The position numbers were made by a program, and so were the translations under genes. From positions 2,604,001 to 2,668,000 of the forward strand of contig JAUKUA010000007.1 in assembly GCA_030549175.1 (NCBI GenBank): 64,000 nucleotides of DNA, written 5' to 3'. Under the pieces are notes generated by a model that was given only the letters and a program-made list of their open reading frames with translations, was not told the origin of the DNA and did no database searches. Each line of letters starts with the position of its first letter. The first letter of the stretch is position 1. Shown piece after piece: positions 1-11,406 of the stretch. Source of the stretch: Lasiosphaeris hirsuta. Lineage: Eukaryota; Ascomycota; Sordariomycetes; Sordariales; Lasiosphaeriaceae.

Positions 1-2233
1 CCTTTCGGTTGACCCACCAAGTGAAGTTCAAGAGAAGCTTTTGGAATACCCTCTCGAGGAAATCAAGATCTTGTCTTCCGTATAGCTTGCGCTCGATTTT
101 GAAGACACGGAAAGTTGCCCAGGCGTGAACGGGAGGGTTCACATCGCTAAAGTTCCACTCGTAACTATTTTGTGTTAATACCAGCCCATGCTTGCTAGAA
201 TGTGAAACTTACGCGGGAAGCTGTCCATTGGGATGGCAGTACCACTCCCGAGTGAAGAGATCAAGCTGCTTCTTCGCGAAGTCGGGGTCGATCATGGCCA
301 GTGTGATGCAGTGGAAACTCGTGTCCCATGCTGCAAAGAAGGGGTATTCCCACGAGTCTGGCATTGAGAGGATATCGTCGCAGTGAAGATGCCTCCAAGC
401 AGAGTTGCGTAACCCTTTGCGGCCAGGGGGTGGTGGTGGCTGGCTGGGGTCGCCATTTGCCCATTCGTCCCATATAAAAAGGTAATGCTGTTTACACCAC
501 ATCATACCAGCGAACGCCTGCCTCTGGACATTGCGAAGATCGTCAGCCATAGGCAAGGGGCTGATGTGGTAGTAGAAGTCATCGGCTTCTTCTCGCTTCC
601 TCTCAATGACCTCGTCGAATTCTTCTTCGTCCAGGAAGGTGTCAGGCCTTTTCGAGATGCGGAATCGAACAACTAGTGCGATTAGCCCTAACCTTAGGTA
701 GTACAAGACTGGGTACTGTACCTGCACACTCGCCGGGATTGACGCCGCCGGCTTCATTGAAAGAAAACCACGCGGCCGTCTTGGTTCCGGTCTTAGCGGG
801 GTTCACTGCCTCCTTCTCGCCCCCGACAATGTAGCGATGGAAGGCATCCTTCACGTATGGCTGCTCATTTTTCCCATCATACAGAAGCTTGTAGTTGGTG
901 TCGTTTTCGGTGAACAGGAGCTCCGGCTGTACGTCCTCGCCGCTTGGGCCGACGCCGGGTGAGGGGGAAAGGAGGAAGTACCGGTCGCCCAAGATATGAT
1001 GCTTCGTTTTAACCAGATTCTCTGTCTCGGCTTCGAGGGAAGGCTTCTTTTCCGCAGCTTCCCGTCCCCAAGACCAGGTGTTTCGGAACCAAACATGCGG
1101 GACGATGTGGAGCGGGGCGGGCTCTGGTCCTCTGTTCCAAGCAGTTACACGGAAAAGAAGCTCATCGGGGTCGTCATCTTCCTTGGCGGTTTCGATGAAG
1201 ATGTCCCAGTACCGATCCTCTTCGAAGACGCCAGTATCAAGAAGCTGGTATTCGTTGTCCGCCTTTGTCCGCCTGGCGTTTTCTGTGAGGAGGTCCTCGT
1301 ACGGGAACGCCTTCTGGGGGTATTTGTAGAGATATTTCATGTAAGAGTGCTATCACAAGTAAGCTTCAGGACGTGTATAGTCCCGTAAGGATCCTACCGT
1401 CTATACGAGAAAAAGAAGTTAGCCAAAGCCCAGCTGCGGTATCTTTGATTCAGTCGAAAAAAAAACTCACAGGTGTATTATCTAGGTGGAAGTGCGCCTC
1501 CTTGAGACTCTCGCCGTGGTTCCCCTGGGGATTCGACAAGCCGAACAACCTCTCCTTGAGAAAGGGGCTGGAGCTAGTTAACGATCTGGCAGGCTAGACG
1601 GATTGAGGGGGAAGCAATTGGCCATACTCCTTCTCGTTCCAGAAGGCAAATGCAATGTTCTGAAGGCCGTGTGTATCACAGACACCGGCAATGCCGTCTT
1701 CACCCCATCGGTACGCGCGGGCCCGGGCATGGTCGTGTGGAAAGTCTACCAGATAAACATGTGAGTGAGCCGTTGTCGGCTGCAGCAGCGGGCGTCTGCG
1801 GAGCAGGTAGGGACAAACTTACGACTCCATGCGTCGCCGTCCTCACTGTAGTCCTCTCTCACTGCAATTGACTCGTTAGAATTGCATTTTCTCCTTGGTA
1901 AGGGGGCTTTAGCAACTTGCCAGTAGCCCATTGCCTCTCCGATACATAGGGGCCCCACTTCTTCCAGTACTTCTCACGGCGGCGGTCTTCTTTGAGTCTT
2001 TTCTCCTCCTCAGTGTTATACTCATGGCCATCGAAGACGACCATTTTGGCTCCCAATTGCGATGCGTCCTCTGGGGACTTATTGGAGCTCTGTGGGGGTT
2101 GGACGACGTCGGATGCCGATGTCGCGGAGAGGGGAGCGCTACTTCGAGAGGTGCAACTGAAAGCTGGACAAGAATAAGAAGATCGGCAGCACAGCAGCCG
2201 GAAGGATAGGCAAAACGTCGCAATGAGCAACAA
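1..2233 (-). CDS. GH63-family glucosidase (mannosyl-oligosaccharide glucosidase-like), 3' end outside window
   Basis: Likely an alpha-glucosidase of glycoside hydrolase family 63, the form with the N-terminal signature '[18 protein letters not shown]' followed by '[17 protein letters not shown]', '[19 protein letters not shown]' and '[12 protein letters not shown]'. I assemble seven exons on the minus strand: 2233-1921, 1861-1823, 1745-1628, 1567-1471, 1349-722, 672-213 and 164-1. All junctions keep frame and give at least 606 residues, with the catalytic C-terminal part beyond position 1. Aromatic-rich (alpha/alpha)6-type sequence such as '[14 protein letters not shown]' supports a carbohydrate-active enzyme. 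The first ATG at 2233 adds a hydrophobic, Cys/Ser-rich stretch that could be a signal; the internal ATG at 2044 (MVVFDGHEY) is an alternative start. It is the cytosolic/secreted GH63-like relative rather than a clear ER Cwh41. The first intron has a GC donor. Confidence 0.85.
1862..1920 (-). other. GC-AG intron in the GH63 gene
   Basis: 59-nt intron whose donor reads GCAAGT instead of GTAAGT and whose acceptor is TTGCAG. Removing it joins ACT-G to TG-AGA and restores the family sequence '[19 protein letters not shown]'. No GT donor nearby restores the frame. Confidence 0.75.
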
Positions 2234-3258
2234 TCAAGCTTTTACCGCAAATCCTAGCCAGACAGTCACATACAATCTAGAACGCAGGAACACGGCAAAA
2301 GGATGGCCCCCCAGTTAAAGTGCTCTCCTTCAAACCAAAATGGCGCCCTGAGCTAAGCGCAGAGCGAGCTTCGGGGGGCGGGGAGCTGTGGGTGTGGTGG
2401 GGTTTTCTCGCAGCCTGACCTGCCCCAAGCTTGCCAAGCTTGCTCTCTTGGACGCTGACAATGCTGACTGACGTCACGATATGCCAGCAAGCTCAGTGCC
2501 CCCTTGTCCTAGAACTTTATAAACAGGGGCTTGCCTGCGATAACAAGCCCCTTGGGTATGATGTGTTTTCCGTTGTGTTGTTCGTAATGACTACCTGGTA
2601 TCAATGCCACGGCGAGACTGCTGCCTTACTTAGCAGCGAAAAAAAAATCATGTCCGAAGCAAGAGGCTGCAGATTGCGAAACTGCAGCTCCATCGATTGG
2701 GCTTCCATTTCCAATTCCCAATAGCTAAGGTAGCTGTCGACATATTGGGCTTGGTTGGCTACGCCTGATGAGCACCGTTGGGAGAAATATCCAACCAAAC
2801 TCGCGCCTCAGCGTTTATCTTGCAGCAACAGCACGAGGCTCCACTCCTCCACGTCTGCCGCAAGGGCAGCCTCATTCTTTTCAATCGGACCTACATGCAT
2901 GTGTGTGCAACGCGACGAGTTATTGCCCTGGTTGCAAACTCATCCAGGCATCATTCACATGAGAGGTGGCGATAAGCGGACTGTTCACCAACGTCGCAGC
3001 AAGATTGGCTACCGCGAAAAGCCCAATTTTCATGAAATTACGCTCAATTTGAGAGCGTGGTTTCTTACCCGGTGTATGCCGAAACCCGTATCCGCTGTAC
3101 ACCAACAAATAAACGTGATCCAACCGCCAACCGCTGCTGGTATTTCAACCAATGCGCCAAACGCACCCTTAAAACAAAATGTCAACAGCCCACATGCGAG
3201 AGCCATCACTGGTCTACCCAACGCTCCAATATGGGGGCTCCTCGTCAATCGGCCTCCG
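2234..3258. other. Intergenic, about 1.0 kb
   Basis: Lies between the 5' end of the GH63 gene and the 3' end of the PP2C gene, both on the minus strand, so it should hold the GH63 promoter and PP2C 3' UTR. A 7-bp inverted repeat (GCTGCAG ... CTGCAGC) sits near 2665-2690. Open frames here lack coding character. Confidence 0.6.
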
Positions 3259-5174
3259 CTAGAGCTTCGGTTTGACAGGACTGGAAGACTTTGCATCTGC
3301 AGTTGCCTCTTTGTTCACAACGATCTCGCCTGTCTTTTCACCAAAGCCAAAGAAGATGACCTGAACTGTCAAGTCGTCGCGGTACCGCCTTGATGTTGGT
3401 GCAGGTAGCGTCAAGAGGGCGGATACCTGCTCTTGATTGGATCCGCCAAGGGCATTCCGAACGATGTGGGTCGCAACATTCTTGTCTTCTACCACAAAGC
3501 GGCTCTTATCCGGCGAGAGGCCCCGCCGCTTAAGGCGGGCTTCCGGGGTCTTTTGGCCGTCGACGTCGTCCAACTGGCTGGACTTGCTTGCCTCGACTGG
3601 TAGATCACCCTTTGCCCCCTTGGAGCCAAACACTGTTGTCCATACCGAGTCGAATTTCGGGCTGCTGGTGCTGCTGGCCTGGCTCTCAATCCACTTTCCA
3701 ACGAGCCCAATAACCTCCTCGTTGGTCAACATCTCCCACAGGCCATCCGTCGCCATCACGACAAAATCACCCTTCTCAGGCTCAATTTTGGTGGTAGTGA
3801 CGACAGGCTCTGCGGTGACGTAGGGTGGCGTCTTCGACAGAGTAGGAGGGCTGCGTCCAAAGAACTTCTCCCTCAGCTTGTCCGAGATCTCCCGGCTCCA
3901 TTTGTAGTGGGCGTCGCCAAAAGCCCGGCTCGGTTCCAGTCCGCCCAGAACACGTCCGTTGCGCATGACTTGCTCGCCAGGGTGCTCTGCCTGGACGCGT
4001 GCAACCTCGTCGGGATTGCTACCTGTTTGATCAACTGACAACGGCGTGGCTGTCCACTTGCCAGAGTCGGAGCGGCGTCCCAAAACAGCCCGAGAGTCGC
4101 CAGTGCAGGCAACACGCAGCAGCTTAGATTTGCTATCATAGAAGGAGAGAAGAGCACATGATCCCGAGTTTGCGGGTGCCAGTGTCTCTGCGGCAACCGC
4201 CTTGTTATTGGCCTGCAGGACTTTTTGCACGCTCTGATGAACAATCTCATGATCGAGGCGCAGGAAGCCGTTCTTGATCGCAGCCTCAACCGCCTCCGGT
4301 GGAGGTGCAAGACCGCTTGCTGCTTTGTATGTCTCGTTCAATTCTCCAGCAACGACGCTGATCAGCGTCTGCCGTAATTTCGCAGAGGTGGACCAGCCTC
4401 TATAAAATGATGTGAGCAGGGTACCAGAGCATATCAGACGTAGTAGACTTACGAGTGACCGTCAAAGACACCCCAAAACATCCAATCACTAGACTCGCCG
4501 ACTCCAGCCTTGGCAGGAATCTCAACGATCTTTTCTGCGTGGTCATCCTCAATTGGGTTGTTGCTCGGCAGCTGAGCTAGATCGTAGCGAACAACGCCCT
4601 GGCCGCGGTTGACAAAGTAAGACTCTTCCATCTTGCGCATCTTAGTTGTTGACTGCTCAGGTGTCAACATCTCGATCACCATCCGCCCATCCCCGCCTGT
4701 AGCCTTCGAGATTGGGCCCTCGCCGACGAATGTACCAGTGTGCAACTCATCAGCGCCGATGACGAGCACTGATCGCGTCGGGATTGTGGGGTCGACTGTA
4801 TTCGTTGTGCTGGGTTGTCTGGTCTTGGAGTAGCCACGGGCAATCATGTCGGGACTGGTGCCACTGTACGTGTACCAGGCACCGTAGCCCACAAGGGCGG
4901 AGACGAGGGCGATTGAGGTGCGACGGATATACATCGAGGACCGAAGGGGCTCACCCAGAACATTCGGGTGCTCGAGTCGGGCACGGCTGGGGCTGAGGGC
5001 AGCGCGGGCGGGCGACGAGGTCAAGTGTCTTCGGGCAGCTCCGAGCTGGCTGAATGAAGGGCTGCGGGTGCCGGTCTGCAGGAAGGAGAAGGACGAGCCC
5101 CTGCGGCTAGTTCGAAAGCCCCGGATGGTACATTGCAACGTAGTCCGGAAGGCTTTGACGGCGGCACGGCGCAT
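3259..5174 (-). CDS. ptc5: Mitochondrial protein phosphatase 2C (Ptc5 / pyruvate dehydrogenase phosphatase type)
   Basis: PP2C-family Ser/Thr phosphatase, metal (Mg/Mn) dependent. Two exons, 5174-4453 and 4399-3259, joined in phase 2 at DGHS|GWS, give 620 residues. Residues 1-60 are Arg/Ser-rich without acidic residues, typical of a mitochondrial presequence; about 87-104 (SIALVSALVGYGAWYTYSG) form one membrane segment, giving an inner-membrane or intermembrane-space enzyme. PP2C motifs follow: 'WGVFDGHSGW' (metal-binding Asp), 'ACTGDSRAVLG', 'LEPSRAFGDAHYKW' and 'VMATDGLWEML'. Known Ptc5 dephosphorylates the E1 alpha subunit of pyruvate dehydrogenase; that substrate is inferred from family resemblance. 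I chose the ATG at 5174 (MRRAAVKAF) because it begins the presequence; an in-frame ATG at 5261 would add 29 residues. The C-terminal Lys/Ser tail is low complexity. Confidence 0.9.
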
Positions 5175-6238
5175 TTTGCAATAGTGTCCCCCGAAACGAC
5201 AAGCCGTGTTGTCGAGACAGGCCTGAAGATTGAAGGAGGTAATGAGGAGAATGCCAATCAATCAACGACGCAAGGCGATTGGAGGTGGTGTGCCTAGAGT
5301 TGGTGTCTTGCTGCTGGGGTGAGATGGCCAGAGAGTTGAGACGCAAAGAATTATCCCACAACCTTGATTCTCAACTAAAATAAAAAGAGGGCCAAAGAAC
5401 TGTTTTATTGCAGAGGCACGAACGTTATCGTCTGAGAGACACCTTTATCCCTGTCTCCCTTAGGAATAGGAAGGAGCGCCTTTCTCCAGCCCGTAGCGCA
5501 GTGTTCAGATGCCTCGAGCTCTCTTGAGGCAGATTGGAGCCCGTGCGCAAGCTCGTACTGGGTTAGGGTTGATATGGCGGTGGCCGAGCTGAGAACCAGG
5601 AAAGCAACCTGAAAATGTGATACCCGACCGACCTAACGCACTCCCACCAAAAGTCCTCCTCCCGTCAGGACTACCTACCTGACTCCATATGTATACTCAT
5701 CAAGGTAGACTACTAGTTCGCGCAAAACATTCTGCCTGGCCTTGGTCAATGCCACAACGGCTCTGCTGGTCCATTCGATCTTGCAGATATCAGTGGAGAC
5801 TTCTGGCCACATCTGCTTCCCAAGCATTCAAGTTCAAGTCCCTTCCATCTCCCCGCTCAACCCTGGTAAACTCAGCTAGGTCAAACAAATTGAAGACAAA
5901 GAAGTCGGGACATGACGCGTGTGAATGCTGACCGCGAGATCACGTGCTGGAGTACAAAGTACTCCGCAGCGGTTATCCCAGTGGCTCACATGTGATTTCT
6001 GTTTGTTATTGCCCGTATGCCTGTCAACCATAGTTCTGCAATTACAGCCCAAGACTTACACGAATTAGGCCTTGAAGCATTCCTTTTCTTTTAACTCTCC
6101 TCTCTCCAACAACACCTAGCCCTACAACCCTAGACTTTCCAAAGTGTTTTTATCTCACTGAGAGAGTTAGATGCACTGATTTATCCCAACAATTTCCCTC
6201 CCTTCCCCCCCCCCCCCGAATCACCCCTCTCTATCCAG
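5175..6238. other. Divergent intergenic region (PP2C / KPWE gene)
   Basis: About 1.06 kb separating two divergently transcribed genes, so presumably both promoters. It contains a telobox-like GGTTAGGGTT at 5561-5570 and, just before the plus-strand start codon, a C/T-rich leader with a run of 13 C at 6205-6217. No supported gene. Confidence 0.6.
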
Positions 6239-7150
6239 ATGGCCACCCCCACATCCCGCAGCGATGCCGTCTTCAAGAAGTTCGACGACTACCCCTGGGT
6301 TCGGGACCGCCCGTTTCTCGTAAGTTGTAAACACCATGAACCTCGTAGAAATCAAACCCAGCGCGCAAAACAATGACCATGCCAACTAACACCCTGCCCC
6401 GCGCCCTCTTGCCCCCGCATCCAGCAAGGCCTAGTCGCAATGCTCGGCCCCCTGACAACCGGCTTCGAGCGGCAAAAGGCCCTGGGCATCACGCTCCAGG
6501 CGCGCATCTGGTGGTACCAGAGTCGGCTGAACATCTCCATTGACCGTGCGGCCTACGAGGCCTACCTGGGCTCGGCCCCGACGGCCGCCAGCCCCGACCC
6601 GACGCTGCTCATCAAGATCGAGGATATCCAGCGGCGCATGGGCATCGTGTCGGCGTCGGGGGCGCTCGGGTCGGGGCCGTCACCCGGCGACCTGCCCGCG
6701 TGGATGGTCGATGCGCCGCAAAAGGTCGATCTCAATAAGAAGGCCGACGACGGCGTGGCCCACGGCGCGGGTGCCGACGCCCCGTACCCCGCCCACTTCC
6801 AGGCCATCATCGAGGCCGTGACGACGGGCAAGCCGGTGCCCGGTGTGAGAGAGATTCCGAATACCGTGGTCAGGCAGGCGGTTAGTCTCCCGTTTCCAAT
6901 CTGTGACCAAGTCGAGCAATACGCATGATATGACCGTTCGAGAATCATGCAGCTTGCTAAAGCTCCTTTTCAGGGTATCGCCCCCGTTGGCAAGATGCAG
7001 GCGCCTCGCAAGCCCTGGGAGAGGCAGCAGCAACAGACGCCAAGCAACGAGGCGGGCGTATCTAGCAGCGGGAATCTCCTGGACCAGGAGTTTCCTCCGG
7101 TATCTGATGATCATCATAACGATGGTAGGACAGAGGCAGTGCAAGTTTGA
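6239..7150 (+). CDS. PEX39: KPWE-motif peroxisomal import factor, probable Pex39
   Basis: Three exons (6239-6319, 6425-6880, 6974-7150), all phase-0 junctions, give 237 residues. The N-terminus 'FKKFDDYPWVRDRPFL' and the C-terminal pair 'GKPVPGVREIPNTVV' (around 160-176) and 'QAPRKPWERQ' (KPWE at 192-195) are the conserved blocks of the fungal/metazoan KPWE-domain family. Members in yeast (Yjr012c) and human (C6ORF226) have been described as Pex39, which helps the Pex7 receptor carry PTS2 cargo into peroxisomes. The middle is Gly/Pro/Ala-rich and probably disordered. No membrane segment or signal is visible, consistent with a soluble cytosolic/peroxisomal cycling factor. Assignment rests on the two short motifs and overall layout. 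The start is fixed by the family-like N-terminus directly after the C/T-rich leader. Confidence 0.75.
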
Positions 7151-7645
7151 AATTGAGATCCCCCGTTTTCAGAACAGGCTTCTGGCGATAATATTGGATA
7201 TACAAATTTGAACATATGCATCTACCATGTCAAGAGGGGTTGCGTTATCGCAAGACAGCAAAGCAACTAGCCCACACATGTCGGACATAATTAGTAGCAT
7301 CACCAAGGGGACCTCAATCGAAACAAACGAATACCATATTTACTTCGCCTCCCCACACCACTCATCACTCCCATATATGTACAAAATGTCGCAGCAACGG
7401 AACCACAAAATAGAAACGGAAGCCGTGGCAAGGGCTATAAACAATCTCTCTATTGCTTACAGCAGTCACTGGTTGTTGTTTTGTTTCTCTTCGCTTTTGT
7501 CTACGCGCCGTACGCAACCTGTCCCATCGGCCGGCCTTCCTCCATTCCTGGGGCCATAAGGTTGGTCCGTGGGTCGCCAGTCTCCTTGGCTGCTGAGCAG
7601 CGAGCCATGGTTGGGGAGCTAGTCAGGATTTGTTAGCCGCGGAAA
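7151..7645. other. Convergent 3' region
   Basis: About 500 nt between the ends of the KPWE gene (+) and the complex I gene (-). A/T-richer than the flanking coding sequence and presumably two 3' UTRs. No gene seen. Confidence 0.6.
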
Positions 7646-10039
7646 TTACAGCATATGCGGGAGGGGGGGTATAAACCTTCTGGAAATAACATCTGTAAAG
7701 TAGAAATTCTCGATAACCTTAGTCAGGGGTTCCCCAGTAGACTTGGCACCCTTGTTCTGGTCAACGAGCTGCACCTTGCTCAATTGCTTGAGTGCGACGG
7801 GCTCAACAACGTCGTACACCGCTAGCGCAGGGCTGATCTCAGCCATGCGGTCTCTGAGCTGAGCAACATCATCGTAAGGCAGGGGAACGCCAAGGAACTC
7901 GCTCACAGCCCGGATAATCTTCCAGTCTGTGCGCGCGGCGCCGGGAAGAGATGTCGCTGCCCTGGTCATTTGTACACGGCCTTCTGTGTTGATGTAGGTA
8001 CCAGCCTTCTCCGTGTACGCAGCACCAGGGAGGACAATGTCAGCAATCTCGGCGCCCTTGTCACCATGATGGCCCTGGTAGACGATGAATGCATCCTTGG
8101 GAACATCCGCAGGGTTGAACTCATCGGCTCCAAGAAGCCAGACGAACTTGGGCTTTGTCTCAGCAACGGCGGTTGAGGGTGTGACAAAGCCGACTTCGAA
8201 TGCGCCAACTCTTGATGCCGCGCGCTGGAGAACATTGAAGCCATTCCACTCCTCTGTCAGGAAGCTGGCGGCGTTCTTGTCGACAAAGCCACCGACAAGC
8301 TCGTAGAAGGCCTTGGCATCAGCATGATCAGTGACACCGGAGCCTACAATGATGAGGGGCCTCTTGGCGGATTGAAGCTTCTTCCCAAAGGGGCCGGCAA
8401 GGGCCTTCTTGAGGGCTGCTAGATCTGTGCCAAGGTGCTCAAACTCGAAGGTGGAGTCCCATGTCTCGCCAACAACACCAACCTCGAGGTCAGAGCGGAG
8501 CCACTGTTTCCTGATACGGGCGTTCAGGACAGCAGCCTCGTGTCTCGGGTTGGTGCCGATGAGGAGAATAGCGTCAGCAGACTCAATGCCCCAAATCTTG
8601 GAGTTGAAAAGATAGTTGGACCGCACATCAACACCATGGGCAATCGGCTGACTACCTGACGGCATGTCCAGAGCCAGGTTCTCAGATCCCAGCTTGTTGG
8701 CAAGGTCTTTCATGGCGACCAGCGACTCCACCTCGGTGAGCTGGCCGGCGATAGCCTTGAACTCGTCGCCCTTTGGTGCCAGTGTTTGGTAAGCATGCGA
8801 GATTTCGGTGAGAGCCTGCTCCCAGGATACCGGTTCGAACTTTCCGTCTCTGCGGGCCAGTGGGATGGTAAGTCGCTGTGTCTTGAGGCCATCGCAGGAA
8901 AACCGAGTCTTGTCGTTGATCCACTCCTCATTCACATCGTCGTTGAGCCGGGGAATGATGCGCATGACCTCGAGGCCGCGGGAGTCGACGCGAATATTGG
9001 AGCCAAGGCCGTCCAAAACATCAATAGACTCTGTGCGCTTCAGCTCCCATGGTCGTGCCCGGAATGCGTAAGGTTTGGAGGTGAGAGCTCCGACAGGGCA
9101 GAGATCGATGACGTTGCCAGACATCTCCGAGTCGAGGTTCTGCTCAAGATAGGTGCCGATTTGCAGGTCGTTACCACGTCCGGCGGAGCCAAGTTCGGGA
9201 GCGCCAGCAATATCGTTTGCAAACCGTACGCATCGTGTGCAGTGAATACACCTGTTCATTGATGTCTTGATCAGGGGTCCGATGTTCTTGTCCTCCACTG
9301 CACGCTTTCCGCCAATCTCGTGGAACCGGCCGCGGTCGGCGCCGTAGCGCATTGACTGGTCCTGGAGATCGCATTCACCTCCCTGGTCGCAAATAGGACA
9401 GTCCAAAGGATGGTTCGCTAGGAGGAACTCCATCACGCCTTCTCGTGCCTTGTGGGTCAAGGGGGTGTTGGTCTTCACGACCATGCCGGGTTGTACGGGC
9501 CATGCGCACGATGCGACGGGCTTCGGGGATCGCTCGACTTCGACAAGGCACATTCGGCAGTTTCCGGCAATCATGAGTTTTCTGTTGAGGCATATCGTTA
9601 GCGGAGGTGCTTATGGCACCGGATCTCGGGGCGGCCACAATTGACATACTCATGGTAGCAGTATCTATGAAGCAGTTAGCAAAAGCTTGGGCCAGTCGTC
9701 GCAGACGTGTCCGGAATTCCTCTCACCTGGGGATAACGGCGCCAGCCTTCTCGCAAGCTTGGATCAGCGCCGAACCAGCTATGATGCGGTCAGCGACGGG
9801 AATGCGAAATCAGTGTCACGTCACGGCAGTGCTCACCCTCAATCGAGATCTTCTTTCCATCTATGGCAACTAGTCAGCACAATGCGGGAGGTCAATGGCA
9901 GCGCGGGGAGTGGATGCACACCGATTGTGAGCTCGACCTCGGCGGGCCGCTGAGCTGTCGCCGAAAAGGCTCGGTTGGCCAAACTGGCCTGCTGCTTGCC
10001 AGTCCGCCAAGCCGAGCGAACCAATGTCTGCCTCAACAT
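7646..10039 (-). CDS. nuo78: NADH:ubiquinone oxidoreductase 75/78-kDa iron-sulfur subunit (complex I)
   Basis: Largest peripheral-arm subunit of mitochondrial complex I (NDUFS1/NuoG), carrying one 2Fe-2S and two 4Fe-4S clusters on the electron path from NADH. Exons: 10039-9922, 9860-9837, 9778-9727, 9664-9650 and 9581-7646, giving 714 residues. The start MLRQTLVRSAW begins an Arg-rich presequence. Cluster ligands are visible in order: 'QACEKAG', 'RYCYHEKL', 'GNCRMCLVEVE' (2Fe-2S); 'CPICDQGGECDLQDQSM'; 'HCTRCVRFANDIAG' and 'DLCPVGALTSKP' (4Fe-4S); then the molybdopterin-oxidoreductase-like fold, with no Mo cofactor expected. Length fits fungal orthologues (about 740). The 5' part is split into very small exons, including 24-nt and 15-nt ones, but every splice restores conserved sequence. 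Confidence 0.96.
9650..9664 (-). other. nuo78: 15-nt microexon of the complex I gene
   Basis: Exon of 15 nt encoding the middle of R-YCYHE-K, including a Cys ligand of the 2Fe-2S cluster. It is flanked by CATAG acceptor and GTATGT donor. Skipping it would delete five residues (frame kept) and the ligand. Confidence 0.85.
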
Positions 10040-10707
10040 CGTGCCGTCTTGACGGAGGGTAGAGGGGAGATGGCGGCGGGGGAGGTGTTGGACACGGAGG
10101 TGGCCGCAAGCTACCGTAGCTGGAGCTCTTGCCAATTGACGATTGACGTTTGAGTGGTGGTGAAGCGTCGATGACCGTCGTCCGGAATATCCATGAGCTA
10201 GCGTCGCCTAGCCGGCCAATCACGGCCCAAAGTTTGTAAGCGTGCCACCAAATTCCTGCCTTTAAAAGCCTACCAGCTTCACCCTTCTCCTCTTCTTGAT
10301 TTTTTCTTCTTCAAATTGTACCTGAGCACGTATTGTAGGAAAACCTCGTATGCAGCAATGCGCCTTTCCCCGAGTTATCCTCTATCAAGTGCCCTAGATT
10401 AAAAATTTTTTTTTTTTTGGCTCCGTTATGGATTCGTGCTAGATGCCTTTACGGTCTCGATGAGCAATGGTTCTTACCGCCGGTAGCCACATCTCTTCCT
10501 CGACAGCTTTTAGGCTGCTTTACGTAGCATCTGGAACGGCGTGTGATCGTAATTTTCTCGCGTAAAACTAGCGTGTGAGAGAGCTACTTCAGTTCCGATA
10601 TCCTCTAAACACTGGTTTGCACTTCTGCATTCCATGCACAGGTGGACCTTTGCTTTGGGGCGCAACCTTGCTTTATGTGCTCTGTCTAGCCTGGTTGCTA
10701 TCTTCGG
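10040..10707. other. Complex I promoter and 3' region of the next gene
   Basis: About 670 nt between two minus-strand genes. Contains a CCAAT box at 10216-10220, 177 nt upstream of the nuo78 start, and an A/T-rich stretch around 10400. No gene seen. Confidence 0.6.
10216..10220 (+). promoter_or_regulatory. CCAAT box upstream of nuo78
   Basis: GGCCAATCACG matches the HAP-complex site (CCAAT), which activates respiratory genes in fungi. Location about 180 nt before the start codon is appropriate; function is inferred. Confidence 0.4.
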
Positions 10708-11406
10708 TTACATGCCCGCCTCAAGTGCTTGGTCGACGGACAGCCGCTCCTCGGGTCGCAAACCCGCTGCCTCGACCCTTCCTAGCTCTTTCTCGAGACA
10801 ATCGAGGTAGTATTTTTTTATATCTGCTATGTGAGTTCCGTAGCCCGTCAAGTTAAGAATGCCAGCTTCCATCACGTTTAGAATATCGTCAAGTGCTCTG
10901 TCTCGAACTGAGAGTGTATCCGGCAACGGTCTCCGGGTGTTGATGGAGGGCATGTCCTTGATGTTGTAGTCGTAGCTAGACTCCGCCGGTGCCTCCATGT
11001 TCTGGATGATCCAGTCTGCCTCGCGCGGGTCCAATCCAGGGTTGATTCTGGGTTGTCCTTCACTCTCCAAATTTTCGGTAGCCACCAGGATGACGCGCTC
11101 CTTTTCTCTCTCAAACATGTACATGAGGTTCTCTTTGACCCCCTCCCGCTGGTAGTCGATGCTCTCAAGGATGCGTCGTAGGCGTTCGACCCTGTCCCGA
11201 GGTACGGCCGCATCCTCCCAGTCGCTGTTTCGGAGAGGAACAAATATGCTCGGGGCGACGTTGGTGAGAGCTGGGATGTTGTCGGAAGGTTTGGGCTCTC
11301 TGGGCGGTGGAATTGCTGCTGGAGCTGCTGCTGGCTGCGGTACCGATGGCTTGGATAGACGTCTCGGCGGCAGTCCTGGACGGAGAGCATACGGATTGTC
11401 TGCCAT
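10708..11406 (-). CDS. Unrecognised 232-aa protein, Pro-rich N-terminus and helical C-terminus
   Basis: Uninterrupted frame, 232 residues, with G/C-biased third positions. Residues 1-45 are Pro/Ala-rich (PPRRLSKPSVPQPAAAPAAI) and probably disordered. Residues 55-125 contain charged helix-forming sequence 'RDRVERLRRILESIDYQRE' and 'ENLMYMFEREKERVILVA', which look coiled-coil capable. The C-terminus 'IKKYYLDCLEKELGRVEAAG' is again helical. No signal peptide, membrane segment or catalytic motif. I do not recognise a family and propose no function. The start at 11406 (MADNPYALRPGLPPRRL) follows a plausible leader. Confidence 0.65.
   Translation of the reverse strand: MADNPYALRPGLPPRRLSKPSVPQPAAAPAAIPPPREPKPSDNIPALTNVAPSIFVPLRNSDWEDAAVPRDRVERLRRILESIDYQREGVKENLMYMFEREKERVILVATENLESEGQPRINPGLDPREADWIIQNMEAPAESSYDYNIKDMPSINTRRPLPDTLSVRDRALDDILNVMEAGILNLTGYGTHIADIKKYYLDCLEKELGRVEAAGLRPEERLSVDQALEAGM

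Noticed and set aside
2755..3393. 212-codon plus-strand frame
   Set aside because: Overlaps the 3' end of the PP2C gene and has no coding character or motif.
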